NCBI RefSeq assembly: GCF_002923755.1
Contig: NZ_PGFZ01000004.1
Span: forward strand, 330,340 to 372,026
Length of the DNA: 41,687 nt
Direction: 5' to 3'
From: Methylovulum psychrotolerans
GTDB lineage: Bacteria > Pseudomonadota > Gammaproteobacteria > Methylococcales > Methylomonadaceae
A program made the translations under genes and the position numbers. Of the stretch, positions 26,182 through 36,534 are shown piece by piece. The notes under the pieces are model-generated. The model did not search any database. It saw only the letters and a program-made list of their open reading frames with translations, and had not been told where the DNA came from. The first letter of the stretch is position 1. Each line of letters opens with the position of its first letter.

Positions 26182-27120
26182 ATGGAACGCATTAATTATC
26201 AGCATTTATATTATTTTTGGCATGTCGCTAAATTGGGCACCATCAGCAAAGCGTGCGAAGCCTTACATCTGGCGCAGCCGACAATCAGTGGGCAGTTGGC
26301 GGTTTTTGAACAATCGGTAGGCACGCAAATATTGCGTAAAGAAGGGCGTAAGCTGGTCTTAACCGATACGGGGCGGACTATTTTTAATTATGCCGAAGAG
26401 ATTTTTACGTTAGGGCGTGAACTGACGCAAACCCTTAAAGGCCGTGACACTGGGCGCGGCTTGCGTTTTAATTTGGGCATTACCGATGCGTTGCCTAAGC
26501 TGATAGCCTACCGTTTGCTCGAACCATTATTGCGGCAGCCGGAAACGGTGCAAATCCATTGTTATGAGGATAAAACTGACCGTCTGCTGGCCGAAATCGC
26601 CCTGCATAGCATTGATATGGTCTTGGCTGACAGGCCAGCCACCCCTGCCAGTGGGGCGCGGGTATTTAACCATTTTCTTGGTGAATGTGGCGTAGGCCTT
26701 TTTGCCGCTCCGGTTTTAGCGGCGCGGTATCGGCAGAATTTTCCGCGCTGCCTTAATGGCGCGCCGTTTTTGTTGCCGACGGCCAATACCGCTTTACGGC
26801 GGTCTTTAAACCAATGGTTTGATAGCCAAGAATTAAGCCCATCCATCCAGGCGGAAGTAGAGAATAGTGCCTTGCTGAAAACCTTTGGTGCAGCAGGGGT
26901 TGGGGTGTTTTTTTCGCCTTTGGCGGTGGCTAAGGAAATCGAAAGCCAATACGGGGTGCAGATGATCGGCCCTGCTGAAGGGGTTTATGAACGTTTCTAC
27001 GCAATCACCGCCCAACGCAAACTCCAGCACCCGTCCGTCGCCGCCATTTTGGCAAATGCCCAACAGAGGGTGTTTGAAATATTGGCGATAAGTGCGGATG
27101 ATGTCGGTAGCGGCGGTTAG
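26182..27120 (+). CDS. NhaR-like LysR-family transcriptional regulator
   Basis: A 312-residue LysR-type regulator. The first 65 residues are a winged helix-turn-helix whose opening INYQHLYYFWHVAKLGTISKACEALHL is cut here to the telling part YYFWHVAKLGTISKA; it closely matches NhaR. The effector domain (about 90-300) includes the NhaR-like LITDALPK/GITDALPKLIAYRLL start. NhaR in E. coli activates a Na+/H+ antiporter and biofilm polysaccharide genes in response to Na+ and pH; no antiporter is in this window, so that role cannot be assumed here. It is divergent from ppc, with a perfect inverted repeat just upstream, suggesting control of itself and ppc. It converges with the next gene, their stops one base apart. 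Confidence 0.85.
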   Translation: MERINYQHLYYFWHVAKLGTISKACEALHLAQPTISGQLAVFEQSVGTQILRKEGRKLVLTDTGRTIFNYAEEIFTLGRELTQTLKGRDTGRGLRFNLGITDALPKLIAYRLLEPLLRQPETVQIHCYEDKTDRLLAEIALHSIDMVLADRPATPASGARVFNHFLGECGVGLFAAPVLAARYRQNFPRCLNGAPFLLPTANTALRRSLNQWFDSQELSPSIQAEVENSALLKTFGAAGVGVFFSPLAVAKEIESQYGVQMIGPAEGVYERFYAITAQRKLQHPSVAAILANAQQRVFEILAISADDVGSGG

Positions 27121-27121
27121 T

Positions 27122-27499
27122 TCATGAAGCTAACAGCCAAGCCATGGCACTGTCGCGGCTGTCAAAGACTTGTACGTTGATACCCCGGTTGTAACAAGTG
27201 GTTGCCCAAAATTGGATGGTATCGGTTGAGGCGATTTGTGCTGGCAGCAGAATAGCCTCTTTTAGTGTTGTCATTAGGCTGCATTGGGCCAATTCGTCGG
27301 CGAGAAAATATAAGTCAGCGACCGAATGGCCGCCAATTGTCAGTTCCGTGCAATCGGCCAGCACCAAGTTGAGGTTATGTTCAATAGCTAGTGTCAATGA
27401 CTGGGTAAACGCGGCGACTAATTCTGAACGGCTTACTAAGCCTAAGTAGCTGATTTCAATAAGCGGAATGTCGGTATTGATGTGGGTATTCCAAGGCAT
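27122..27499 (-). CDS. Small STAS-like (SpoIIAA-like) protein
   Basis: A 125-residue acidic protein with the alternating strand-helix pattern of SpoIIAA/STAS-like folds: a beta strand with PLIEISYLGLVSRSEL, helix, then LVLADCTELTIGG (like the strand-turn after which STAS proteins carry their phospho-Ser), helix, and the last strand INVQVFDSR followed by a helix. Related small proteins often contribute to signalling, but I recognise no specific function. The gene is single, facing the NhaR-like gene. Confidence 0.6.
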   Translation of the reverse strand: MPWNTHINTDIPLIEISYLGLVSRSELVAAFTQSLTLAIEHNLNLVLADCTELTIGGHSVADLYFLADELAQCSLMTTLKEAILLPAQIASTDTIQFWATTCYNRGINVQVFDSRDSAMAWLLAS

Positions 27500-28058
27500 A
27501 TTGTAATGATAATAGTGGTTTTGTCGTGGTTATGGAGTTTTTTAGTAAAAAGTAGGGAACTTTGAATGCAGTGGCCATTATTTTTATGGTTGCCCTACTC
27601 TATATAGAGGGCGAAGCCAGTTAAGCTACATAAGCTTGCCAGCAACTAAAGCCTGTCCTTATTCATACGTTTATGACCAGCTTCGGAATTTATAATATGA
27701 TGAAAATGATGAAAAGTCTATTTTTAAATTTACTAAATTTTGTAATTACTCACCCCCATTTATAAAAATCAATCATTTATAAACAATTTGTTAAAATCCC
27801 CCTCTTCTTCATTTTTTTAGAATTATTCACTTTTTTTAGGTGATTTTTAACGATGATTCCAAAAAAAAAAATCTATGGACATTGTTGAGATTAATGCCTT
27901 TAATCAGTTGCCATTGATGGACATATAAAGTCCGAACCTGATCGCGCGACATAATAAGTGCATAAGTTAAAAACGGGCTTTGATTAGCAGAGAGCCTACG
28001 TCGTTTAACTAGCTTCGGGCTCTATATATGTCGCTTAAACTATCCTAAATCCATGCCA
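27500..28058. other. A+T-rich intergenic region with small palindromes
   Basis: 559 bases with no credible ORF. It contains the perfect 12-base palindrome CTCTATATAGAG (27598-27609) and the inverted repeat AGAGCC (27991-27996) / GGCTCT (28018-28023), which lies about 35 bases past the stop of the hybrid kinase and might be its weak terminator. I looked for a c-di-GMP riboswitch core here and found none. Confidence 0.5.
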
Positions 28059-31000
28059 TCAGCAATTTTCACGCAGTATCTTCAATGCCTGTTCGTAGTC
28101 AAACAACTCAATCTGGCGGCTGAAGTCTGTATAACGTGAGCCTAATTTGGTGCGGAGCAGATCGGCTGAGGCGTGTGCCAAGCGGGTGGCTTCGGCATTG
28201 TCTTCGGCGAGCAGTGCCGCCAATTCGTTGACAATACCTTGCAGACGTTCGGGATTGGCGGAGTCTGACGGGACGGGGGTGGCTATTGTCTGCGGTAGGA
28301 CTTGGAGATGGGCGATCAGTTGCGCCAATTCTTGCCCGCATTGCTGTGCCAAATCGGTGCATTCGGTGATTGGCGAAGGCTCACGCAAAGCCCTATCCAA
28401 GCGTTCCGCCAAATCGGCAACCCGATAAGCCCCCAACGTGGCCGCCGCGCCTTTTAGGGCGTGGCTTACGCTTTGGGCACTCTGGATATTGCCGTTGGCA
28501 AGGAATTCTTGCACCTGCTGTAGATCAGTAGCATGAAAATCGGCGAAAAGCTGCAAAACCCGTAAATATTTATCAGGGTCTTCTTTAAACACGGCCAGAC
28601 TAGGGGTTGGCATTAAGCCGGGTATAGCTATCAGCAATTGGGGTAGGTTGTGGGGCGACGAGATTTCAGGTAAGGGTAGTCTTGTGGGTTTACTGTGCTG
28701 GGTATTGGGTAGCCAACGTAACAAAGCTTCATACAGCACACTAGGCACCACAGGTTTGGCGACAAAATCATTCATGCCGACCGCTAGGCAATCAAGGCGG
28801 TCTTCGTCAAACGCATTGGCGGTCATCGCTAGGATCGGCAACTTGGCACCATCTGGCAGGGCGCGGATGGCGGCGGTAGCCGCCATGCCATCCATTTCCG
28901 GCATTTGTATATCCATCAATATAATATCGTAATCTTGACTACGAACTTTCGCTACGGCTATTTTACCATTTTCAGCCATATCCACAGCCAGACCAACACC
29001 ATGTAACAATTCTAACGCCACTTCACGGTTAACCGGATTATCTTCGACCAGCAAGACCCGTGCTCCGCTATAATGCTGCCGTATCAGGCTACCCGCCTGT
29101 GCCGGTGAAGGTTTGGGGGTAGCTGGTGTAACGCCATAACCGCGTTGCAGACAAACGCTTAGCCAAAAAATGCTGCCTTCTCCCGGGACACTGCTTGCTC
29201 CGGCCTCACCGCCCATCATCTGAGCGAGATGGCGGGTAATGGTTAATCCTAAACCTGTGCCACCATGCTTGCGGGTAGTTGACACGTCGCCTTGGGTGAA
29301 GGCTTCAAATAATTGCGCCAATTGTGTTTTGGAAATGCCGATGCCGGAATCTTTAACCTCAAAACGTACCTGTAAGCCCTGCTCGGTTTCGGCCAATAAA
29401 CGGGCGCGTAATTGGATACCGCCCTGTTCGGTAAATTTAACGGCATTACTGGTGTAATTGAGCAAAGCTTGACCTAAGCGGGTCGGGTCGCCGCGCAGCC
29501 ACGGCGGCACATCACCAATATCAATGCTGATGCTTAAGCCTTTGGCTTGGGCTTGCTCGGCCATTAGGGAATGGACATGGTTCAGCACGGCAATTAAGGA
29601 GAAATTGGTGTGTTCCAATTCCAAGCGTCCGGCTTCAATTTTTGACAAATCCAACACATCATTGATAATCGACAATAAATGCTGAGCGGCAATATCAATT
29701 TTATCCAGCCGTTTGCTTTGTTCGCTGGTCGGGTTATTTTGCCGTAACAGATAGGTCAGGCCAATGATGGCATTCATGGGGGTGCGGATTTCATGGCTCA
29801 TATTGGCTAAAAAGGTGCTTTTAGCCCGATTAGAAATTTCTGCCTGTTCTTTCGCTTGGCGTAGTTTGATTTCCAATTCCTTGCGGAGGGTCAGGTCAGT
29901 ATGGGTGCCGACCGCCCGCGCCGGTTCGCCGTTAGCATAGCGCATCACCAATTTGCCCCGACTGAGTATCCATTTGTAACCGGCATCTTTAGTCCGCATC
30001 CGAAATTCGATTTCGTAAGCCCCCTTAGTGGCCAGTAAGGCTTGGACTTGGCTGACCGCACGCTCCTTATCGTCAGGATGCAGCAGGTTAACCCACAGGC
30101 TGGTGGCATTGTATTCCAGTTCGTCCGGCTGATAACCGAGCATGTGAAAATAAGCGGGGCTACAATAACAGCTGCCCGTCAGGATATTCCAATCCCAGAT
30201 CCCGTCGTTGGTGGCATCTAAGGCTAAAGCAAAGCGTTCTTCACTGAGTTGGAGCCGTTGTATGACATTGTCCAGTTCGGCCGTGCGGGTCGCCACCAGC
30301 TCTTCCAAATGGTAACGGTGGCGGTCTAATTCGGCGGCAAGTTGCTTTTTCTCGGTAATGTCTTCTTTGACGGCCACATAATGGCTGATGCGCCCGTCCG
30401 GTTGGCGGATGGGCGAGATTCTGGCAAACTCGATATAGTCACTACCGTCTTTGCGGCGGTTATGAAACTCCCCTTGCCACATTGTCCCGGCATTTAATGT
30501 CTGCCAAATTTCCGCAGTGTTGCTGGGTGAGGTTGGGTCAAATTCCAAAAGGCGCGGATCCTGCCCCAACAATTCTTCACGGCTATAACCGGTGTTTTTA
30601 CTGAGGGCTTTGTTAACATAGTCGATTTTGTTATCCAAATTAACGATAACGATGCTCTCAGGGCTTTGTTCTACAGCTTGCGCGAGCTTACGCAACTGCT
30701 CTTCGGCAGCTTTACGCGAGGTAATGTCCAAATTAATGCCTGATAAGCGGATAGGCTTGCCGTTGGCATCATATTGGGCGCGGCCTTTACTGACCAGCCA
30801 GCAAAGCTCCCCAGAAGGTTTGATGAAACGGTATTCCACTTCAAAGTCCTCGCCGCGTTCGACATGGTCTTGCCATTGGGCATGGATTAGCGGTAAGTCG
30901 TCAGGATGCACCCGCACCATCCATTCTTGGTTAGTCCGTAACGTGCCGGGTTCCACACCGTACAGGCGTTCGCATTCGGCCGACCAATAATAGCGGTTGG

Positions 31001-31643
31001 TCGGCAAATCCCATTCCCAAATCCCAACGTGCGCGCCATCTTGTGCCATCAGCAAACGTTGCTCGCTTTCGCGTAAGGCGGTGTTAGCCGCTTCGGCGCG
31101 GGTACGCGCGGCAAGGGCATCCTCCATCAAGTTAAGTGCCGCTAATCTGGCCCGCTGTTGGGCTTCACTATGGCTTTGCTGGCTTTGCAGCAATTGTGCT
31201 TCGGCGGCTTGGCGGGCGCGGCGTTCTTGGCAATCATGTAAGGCGCGGCGGATGGCGGGCAGTAAGCGGGTCAGGTTGTCTTTAAGGATAAAGTCCCTGA
31301 TGCCTTGGTGTAGCAATTCAACGGCTTTTTCTTCACCGATACTGCCTGACACTAAAATGACGGGTAGTTCGTAAGTCAGCGAGAGCAAGCGTTGCAGGGT
31401 GGCTGCAAAGTCCATACCGGGGATTTTATAGTCTGACAACACCAGATCCCATACGCTTTGCAAAGCGTTTTCCAATTCGTTATTGTTACTGACCCGTCGG
31501 CACTCCATTTTCAGGCCTTGCTGGTTTAAATACCGTTGCAATAAGGTAAAATCGGCCAGATTATCTTCAATAATCAGCAATTTTAAAGGTGTGGGCATCG
31601 CTTCACCTAAGGCGGTTTGATGTTCTGATAAGACAGTTTTCAT
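28059..31643 (-). CDS. Hybrid histidine kinase REC-PAS(3)-HisKA-HATPase-REC-HPt
   Basis: A 1194-residue soluble phosphorelay protein. REC1 (about 20-140) has D71 in [10 protein letters not shown] coiled coil precedes three PAS domains (about 190-313, 315-440, 470-600). HisKA carries H617 in [11 protein letters not shown], and HATPase_c follows (about 715-835, with DSGIGI and GTGLGL). REC2 (about 855-975, [12 protein letters not shown]) and an HPt domain with H1061 in [13 protein letters not shown] complete a four-step relay. About 80 further helical residues end the protein. The relay can hand phosphate to an external regulator, for example the REC-HD-GYP protein encoded in the same block. 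ATG at 31598 is a possible alternative start, with AGGTG before it and giving [13 protein letters not shown]; the upstream ATG lacks a clear site. Confidence 0.92.
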   Translation of the reverse strand: MKTVLSEHQTALGEAMPTPLKLLIIEDNLADFTLLQRYLNQQGLKMECRRVSNNNELENALQSVWDLVLSDYKIPGMDFAATLQRLLSLTYELPVILVSGSIGEEKAVELLHQGIRDFILKDNLTRLLPAIRRALHDCQERRARQAAEAQLLQSQQSHSEAQQRARLAALNLMEDALAARTRAEAANTALRESEQRLLMAQDGAHVGIWEWDLPTNRYYWSAECERLYGVEPGTLRTNQEWMVRVHPDDLPLIHAQWQDHVERGEDFEVEYRFIKPSGELCWLVSKGRAQYDANGKPIRLSGINLDITSRKAAEEQLRKLAQAVEQSPESIVIVNLDNKIDYVNKALSKNTGYSREELLGQDPRLLEFDPTSPSNTAEIWQTLNAGTMWQGEFHNRRKDGSDYIEFARISPIRQPDGRISHYVAVKEDITEKKQLAAELDRHRYHLEELVATRTAELDNVIQRLQLSEERFALALDATNDGIWDWNILTGSCYCSPAYFHMLGYQPDELEYNATSLWVNLLHPDDKERAVSQVQALLATKGAYEIEFRMRTKDAGYKWILSRGKLVMRYANGEPARAVGTHTDLTLRKELEIKLRQAKEQAEISNRAKSTFLANMSHEIRTPMNAIIGLTYLLRQNNPTSEQSKRLDKIDIAAQHLLSIINDVLDLSKIEAGRLELEHTNFSLIAVLNHVHSLMAEQAQAKGLSISIDIGDVPPWLRGDPTRLGQALLNYTSNAVKFTEQGGIQLRARLLAETEQGLQVRFEVKDSGIGISKTQLAQLFEAFTQGDVSTTRKHGGTGLGLTITRHLAQMMGGEAGASSVPGEGSIFWLSVCLQRGYGVTPATPKPSPAQAGSLIRQHYSGARVLLVEDNPVNREVALELLHGVGLAVDMAENGKIAVAKVRSQDYDIILMDIQMPEMDGMAATAAIRALPDGAKLPILAMTANAFDEDRLDCLAVGMNDFVAKPVVPSVLYEALLRWLPNTQHSKPTRLPLPEISSPHNLPQLLIAIPGLMPTPSLAVFKEDPDKYLRVLQLFADFHATDLQQVQEFLANGNIQSAQSVSHALKGAAATLGAYRVADLAERLDRALREPSPITECTDLAQQCGQELAQLIAHLQVLPQTIATPVPSDSANPERLQGIVNELAALLAEDNAEATRLAHASADLLRTKLGSRYTDFSRQIELFDYEQALKILRENC

Positions 31644-31741
31644 GGTAATACGTCAAATAAGGTCTATTGAGTTCGGCCTGTCCAGCTACATTGTTAGGCA
31701 TTGCCTTTGGGCGATTACCCCCCGTCCGCAACCGCATCGGC

Positions 31742-34012
31742 TTAGCCATTATTTTCTGTTCCATTTAAGGGCGGCGGCCTATTGTCAGAGCCAACATTTA
31801 AGCTAAACCGGAACACCGCCCCTTTGCCGGGCTCGCCTTGGCCATCAATTACCCCGCCGTGCCGATCGATAATGCGTTGTACTGTCGCCAAACCAATGCC
31901 GAGACCGGCAAATTCCTCTTCGCTATGCAGGCGTTGAAAAGGTTGGAACAAGTGCTGGGCATTGGCCATATCAAAACCTGCGCCATTATCGGCGACACAA
32001 ACATAGATTCTGCCATCTTGGTTTTGGCTATAGACGCGGATGTTGGCAGCCGCTGTGTAGGCGGTATATTTCCAGGCATTGCCTAAAAGGTTACGCATCA
32101 CGGCTTCAAGCATCCGCGCATCCGCGCGTACCTGTAACCCCGCTTCTATGCTTATGGAGACCTGCCGTTCGGGATCATTATGCTGTAGTTCCGCCAATAC
32201 CTGCTCAGCGACCGCGCTGATATAGACCGTGTCTTGGTGTAGTTCCCGGCGTATGCAGCGCGATAAATTCAGTAAGCCGTCAATCAGACCGGACATTTTT
32301 TGGCTGGCCAGGCGGATGTGTTGCAAATAATCCTTAGCGGTGTCAGGGAGTTGCCGTGCATAATCATCCAGCAATGCCTCGCTAAAGCCACTCATAGCAC
32401 GCAGGGGAGCCCGCAAATCATGGGAGACCGCATAGACAAAGCTATCGAGTTCACGGTTAGCGGTGGTCAATGCCGCCGTCCGCTCCAGTACCCGCCGTTC
32501 CAAATCGGCATTCAGTTGTTGTAGTTGTGCTTCGGCCTGTTTACGGTTGCTGATGTTTTCTACTAAGGCGATATACCATTGTGAGTCGCCGTTCGCTTTA
32601 CACACTAAGGCAATGCTTTTACGCACCCAGATGGCTTCGCCATCTTTACGGCGATAGCGGTTTTCGACAACAAAATCGCTGATTTGGCCAGCTAACATCC
32701 GCTCAAGCAACGCCATATTCGCTTTTACGTCATCGGGATGGATAATTTCGCTAAATTTCAGTGTCCGCAGTTCGTCTAAAGTATAGCCTGTAATAGTGCA
32801 GTAGGCAGGGTTGGCATCCATAAAGCCGCCTTCAATCGTGGTCATTGAAAAACCAATGGCGGCATTGGCAAAGGCGTTACGGAATTTTTCTTCACTTTCC
32901 CGCAGCCATTCTTCGGCTTGTTTGCGTTGGGTAATGTCTTGTATCGTGCCGTGCAGTTTGCTGATGCTGCCATCAGCCGCGCGTATTGCCACGCCTCTGG
33001 CAATAACCCAACACGGGTTGCCGTCAGGGCGCAGCACTTGGGCATCACATTCATAAGGGATGCCGCTGACCAAGCACTTTTCTATGCAAACCGCTAAGCG
33101 GCCCCAGCTTTCCGGGGTAAAAAAACGGCGGATTTGCGGATAAGCCACAGCGGGCAACAGCGGGTCAAGCCCATAAATGCGCGAAACTTCCTCTGACCAA
33201 TAGTGGCTGTTGGTGGTTAGATCCCACTGCCAATTACCGATTTTGCTTAAATGTTGGGCTTCGCGTAAAGTGACCTCACTGGCTTTAAGTTTAGCTTCCG
33301 AAGCCTTCAGGATGGTGATGTCCCTCAGACTGCACACAATACCGCAGATTAGCCCATTTTGGCGGAACGGTTGGTATTCGACATCAAATATCCGCTGTTG
33401 GCCATCAGGGCAGAGCGGTTGGGTGGTAAAACGTTGGGGTTCGCCCGCTAAAGCCCGTTCCAGATAAGGGGCGATGAAAGAATAGATCTCAGCGCCGACA
33501 ACCTCGGCGACTTGCCGATACTGTAATGCCTCTGGGGTTGCCCCAAACAACCGCGCATAAGCCGGATTAACCACATAATAGCGCAAATCGGTATCGACAA
33601 AGGCCAACATATCGCCGGACGTGGCGACAATCTGGGCATAGCGTTGCAATTGCATTTCGCTGTCATGGCGTATTTGTTGTAAAGAGGCCGCCAATTGTTG
33701 TTGGCTACGCCGCAAGCGTTCATGGGTGTAGCTAACCATGTAACCGATGAGCAAAAACAAAACCGTGGAGACGGTTGCCGAATTGAGGGGAGGGCTGAAA
33801 TTTTGTGGGTAAATAAAGCCATACCAGCCCAAGGCGGCACTGATTGCGGTACTGAGCAAGCCGCCCCAAAAGCCGCCGAGCCTGGCACTGAGGCACACCG
33901 TTGGTATGAACAGTAGCCACACATAGGGATTTAGCCAAGGCCATAGCAGCCATTGTACCGCCAAGGTCAAAAAAGGTAACAGGATAGCCCATAATAATAG
34001 GGGGGGCTTCAT
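31742..34012 (-). CDS. Membrane PAS(3) sensor histidine kinase
   Basis: A 756-residue kinase. The first about 100 residues form four membrane segments with 'LLFIPTVCLSARLGGFWGG', like the KdpD/DUF4118-type membrane input. PAS domains lie at about 120-240, 250-375 and 378-500, followed by a coiled coil. HisKA has H531 in VSHDLRAPLRAM, and HATPase_c (about 630-745) keeps NLLGNAWKYT, DNGAGF and GLGIGLA. The HisKA subtype resembles that of bacteriophytochrome-like kinases. There is no receiver, so a separate response regulator is needed. Its ATG overlaps the stop of the upstream gene (ATGA), so both membrane PAS proteins should be made together in similar amounts. Confidence 0.92.
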   Translation of the reverse strand: MKPPLLLWAILLPFLTLAVQWLLWPWLNPYVWLLFIPTVCLSARLGGFWGGLLSTAISAALGWYGFIYPQNFSPPLNSATVSTVLFLLIGYMVSYTHERLRRSQQQLAASLQQIRHDSEMQLQRYAQIVATSGDMLAFVDTDLRYYVVNPAYARLFGATPEALQYRQVAEVVGAEIYSFIAPYLERALAGEPQRFTTQPLCPDGQQRIFDVEYQPFRQNGLICGIVCSLRDITILKASEAKLKASEVTLREAQHLSKIGNWQWDLTTNSHYWSEEVSRIYGLDPLLPAVAYPQIRRFFTPESWGRLAVCIEKCLVSGIPYECDAQVLRPDGNPCWVIARGVAIRAADGSISKLHGTIQDITQRKQAEEWLRESEEKFRNAFANAAIGFSMTTIEGGFMDANPAYCTITGYTLDELRTLKFSEIIHPDDVKANMALLERMLAGQISDFVVENRYRRKDGEAIWVRKSIALVCKANGDSQWYIALVENISNRKQAEAQLQQLNADLERRVLERTAALTTANRELDSFVYAVSHDLRAPLRAMSGFSEALLDDYARQLPDTAKDYLQHIRLASQKMSGLIDGLLNLSRCIRRELHQDTVYISAVAEQVLAELQHNDPERQVSISIEAGLQVRADARMLEAVMRNLLGNAWKYTAYTAAANIRVYSQNQDGRIYVCVADNGAGFDMANAQHLFQPFQRLHSEEEFAGLGIGLATVQRIIDRHGGVIDGQGEPGKGAVFRFSLNVGSDNRPPPLNGTENNG

Positions 34013-36183
34013 TTGCGGTAAGGCTCTTGGAATTCTGGCAGAGCCAAAAAGGCCAGCGGATAGGGTGGGTCTTGGCCGAGTTGACTGGCAAAGGCGTTCA
34101 CCTGTTGCTTTAAGGCGATCATATCCAGCTCGCGCCCCACCATCGCATCATTAAAGCGTTGCAGTTCGGTATTGCGTTCCAACAATTCTTGGGTTTTTTG
34201 TTGTAAGGAAGCCTCGGCGGCCTTACGTTCAGTAATATCGCGCGATAAGACCACAAACTGTTGCGGCTGTCCGCCGTGTCCCGATTTGCGGGCTACCGAC
34301 AGTTCGAAGCAATGCTCGGCATCCATTAGGGGCAAGGTAATGGTACGTCCGTAATCAAAACCTGTTTGGGTTGCCGACGCTAAAGCTTGTAGGACAGTTT
34401 GTGCCGCTTCGGAAGGTAGGGCATCGTTAACCGTTCGCCCCAGCAAATGCGAGGGGGGGGCTATTAAGAGCTTTTCTTGGGTGGCTTTGACTTTTATATA
34501 GCGTCCTGTTTCATCAATTTCGAAAAGCAAATCAGGAATAGCTTGCAGGGTAGACGATAAATCGTCGGTTAGTTGATTTAAGGCTGCTTCGGCCTGTTTA
34601 CGTTCGGAAATGTCGGTATGGGTAATGACCACGCCCTGCCTAGCGTCGCCTAGCGGTGTCACCGTCACCGAGAACCAATGCTGCTCTGGGTTTGAGCCGA
34701 ACGGGCATTCGAAATGGCAATAGTTTATATGGCCATCTAGCACCGCTTGGATGCCACCCAGTATTTTAGGGGTGCATTCTTGATAATAAGCCGTGCCTTG
34801 ATGGCATGCCGCTAAATAGTCGTCGCCAATTTGGCCGTATTTAATGGGTTTTTCAGGTAACAGGCGACTGGTTTCGGCAAATTGTAACCAAGGTCTATTG
34901 GCGGCGACAATAATACCTTGCAGGTCAAGCACGGCAATTTGCGCGTTGACAGAATCTAAAATGGCGCGTTTGAAAGCCTCGTTTTGGCGTAGCGCCAATT
35001 CGGCTTGTTTACGTTCGGTAATGACATCAAATATCACCACAAAGTGTTCCCTTTGCGGGCTGTAAACTGAAAGCGAAAACCATATTTTCAAAGTCTCGAC
35101 ATAGCTCTCAAAGCATTCAGGGGGAGCGCCTAAAGCCACCCGATTAAACGCGGTCAGCAGTTCAGGAGAGGTTTTATGTAGTGTAGGAATGACTTCGCTA
35201 ACTTTTCGCCCTAAGACATTGCTGAGTCCGGTCAGGTGTGTAAAGGCTTTGTTAACATTGAGATACATAAAATCGCAGGGGTGACCATTGTCGTACACTA
35301 TACGGCAATAGGCGTAACCGTTCAGCATATTATCGAACAAGGAGCGATAATTGTGTTCGCTGGCAAATAAGGCCAATTCGGCTTGTTTGCGGGCTTGTAT
35401 ATCTTCGATAACGCAGACAAAATAATTGCCCAAACCGTTAGGGTGTCGGGCCAGCACAACGGTGAGGTTAACCCATAGTAAGCGTTGGCTTGGACGGATA
35501 TAACGCTTTTCGATGGTATAGGTTTGGATATCCCCGGCCAAGAGCTGTGCCATGTTCTGCTGATCGCTTGCCAAATCATCAGGATGGGTAATGTCTTGAA
35601 AAGTCTGCCCCAACAGTTCTTCGGCGCTATAGCCTAGGATGTCGCAAAGTTTAGGGTTAACTTTTAACCAATGCCCGTCCAAGGCCACTAAGGCCATGCC
35701 TACGCCAGCCTCTTCAAAAGCCGATATTAAAAAAGCTTGGCTTTGTTGCAATTCCTGCCGGACAGCGTCCAATTGTTGCCATTTTCTCAATTCCTGCCGT
35801 CTTATATGGTGCAGGGAGCCGCTAAGCAAACTGACCAATATTCCGTTGATCAGGAGCATTCCCCATTGCAAAATATCGTAGCTGGCTGCTATGGCCAAGC
35901 TGTCGGCAGGTGGGATCAGCCAAGCGGTACAGAGGCCTGCCGTCAGCGTGGCCAGCAAGCCTGATCCTAAGCCGCCCAGTAAGGCACTGATAATGATGGG
36001 CAGCATAAATAAGATCAACAAAGGCCGTTGGCCGAAGGAGACGGCGATATGCTCACGCAGGAAGCAGGTGGCAAGAGTGAGTGCCACCGCCATGCCATAC
36101 TGCGCAACGCGTAGCCAGAGCGTGGGTTGGGTGTTCATATCTGGGGTCAGAATAGGCAATAACTCTTTGCCGAGTAACGTCAT
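34009..36183 (-). CDS. Membrane PAS(4) protein without an output domain
   Basis: A 724-residue protein. Residues about 20-130 hold four membrane segments with 'LLILFMLPIIISALLGGLGSG', clearly related to the N-terminus of the kinase encoded next. Four PAS domains follow at about 150-270, 275-390, 395-530 and 540-665. The C-terminus is a helical tail with GRELDMIALK, VNAF, QLG and PPYP, and there is no kinase, GGDEF, EAL or HD domain. It may heterodimerise with the adjacent membrane kinase, whose ATG overlaps its stop codon. AAGG before the ATG at 36183 supports this start; 36138 is an in-frame alternative. The tail matches the CHASE sensor at 12336-14828. Confidence 0.85.
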   Translation of the reverse strand: MTLLGKELLPILTPDMNTQPTLWLRVAQYGMAVALTLATCFLREHIAVSFGQRPLLILFMLPIIISALLGGLGSGLLATLTAGLCTAWLIPPADSLAIAASYDILQWGMLLINGILVSLLSGSLHHIRRQELRKWQQLDAVRQELQQSQAFLISAFEEAGVGMALVALDGHWLKVNPKLCDILGYSAEELLGQTFQDITHPDDLASDQQNMAQLLAGDIQTYTIEKRYIRPSQRLLWVNLTVVLARHPNGLGNYFVCVIEDIQARKQAELALFASEHNYRSLFDNMLNGYAYCRIVYDNGHPCDFMYLNVNKAFTHLTGLSNVLGRKVSEVIPTLHKTSPELLTAFNRVALGAPPECFESYVETLKIWFSLSVYSPQREHFVVIFDVITERKQAELALRQNEAFKRAILDSVNAQIAVLDLQGIIVAANRPWLQFAETSRLLPEKPIKYGQIGDDYLAACHQGTAYYQECTPKILGGIQAVLDGHINYCHFECPFGSNPEQHWFSVTVTPLGDARQGVVITHTDISERKQAEAALNQLTDDLSSTLQAIPDLLFEIDETGRYIKVKATQEKLLIAPPSHLLGRTVNDALPSEAAQTVLQALASATQTGFDYGRTITLPLMDAEHCFELSVARKSGHGGQPQQFVVLSRDITERKAAEASLQQKTQELLERNTELQRFNDAMVGRELDMIALKQQVNAFASQLGQDPPYPLAFLALPEFQEPYRK

Positions 36184-36534
36184 AATGCGCCTTTTACTGC
36201 TGGATTATCTATAGTGTTCCAGGCTTTCTTCTTGTCTTTAAGTGAATATCTGGTGTCCGTACTTTTTATAAAACTATCTCACTGGAGCGGTAGGTTTTGA
36301 TGAAAGCGTGACCATTGCGATAGTAGTGTATGTTTTTAATTTAAATGATCAATAGCATTGTAGAATGCAGGCTGTCCAATTGGCATGTACGAGTTAACGG
36401 CTTTGCCAATGACTTTACAAGTAAATGCAGGGGTGGGTTAACGTCGGCAAGTGGCCGGAAAGATAATTAAAAATATAAATTAATAGGTTATATGGGGTTT
36501 ATCCATTTTTTACTATTTTACCCTTAGGCTTGCC
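36184..36534. other. Intergenic region between the membrane PAS operon and the HD-GYP gene
   Basis: 351 bases with no credible ORF. It should carry the promoter of the 36183-31742 operon. The inverted repeat at 36379-36410 is the only clear structure; no strong terminator for the HD-GYP gene was found. Confidence 0.5.
36379..36410. promoter_or_regulatory. Inverted repeat ATTGGCA-N18-TGCCAAT
   Basis: A perfect 7-bp inverted repeat about 200 bases upstream of the membrane PAS operon. It has the same half-sites as the repeat at 7474-7494. It could be a regulator site, but the half-sites are short enough to recur by chance. Confidence 0.25.

Noticed and set aside
27500-28058. c-di-GMP (GEMM) or other riboswitch
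   Set aside because: The conserved core (CACGCA..., ACGCAAAGCC) is absent on both strands; only short palindromes remain.
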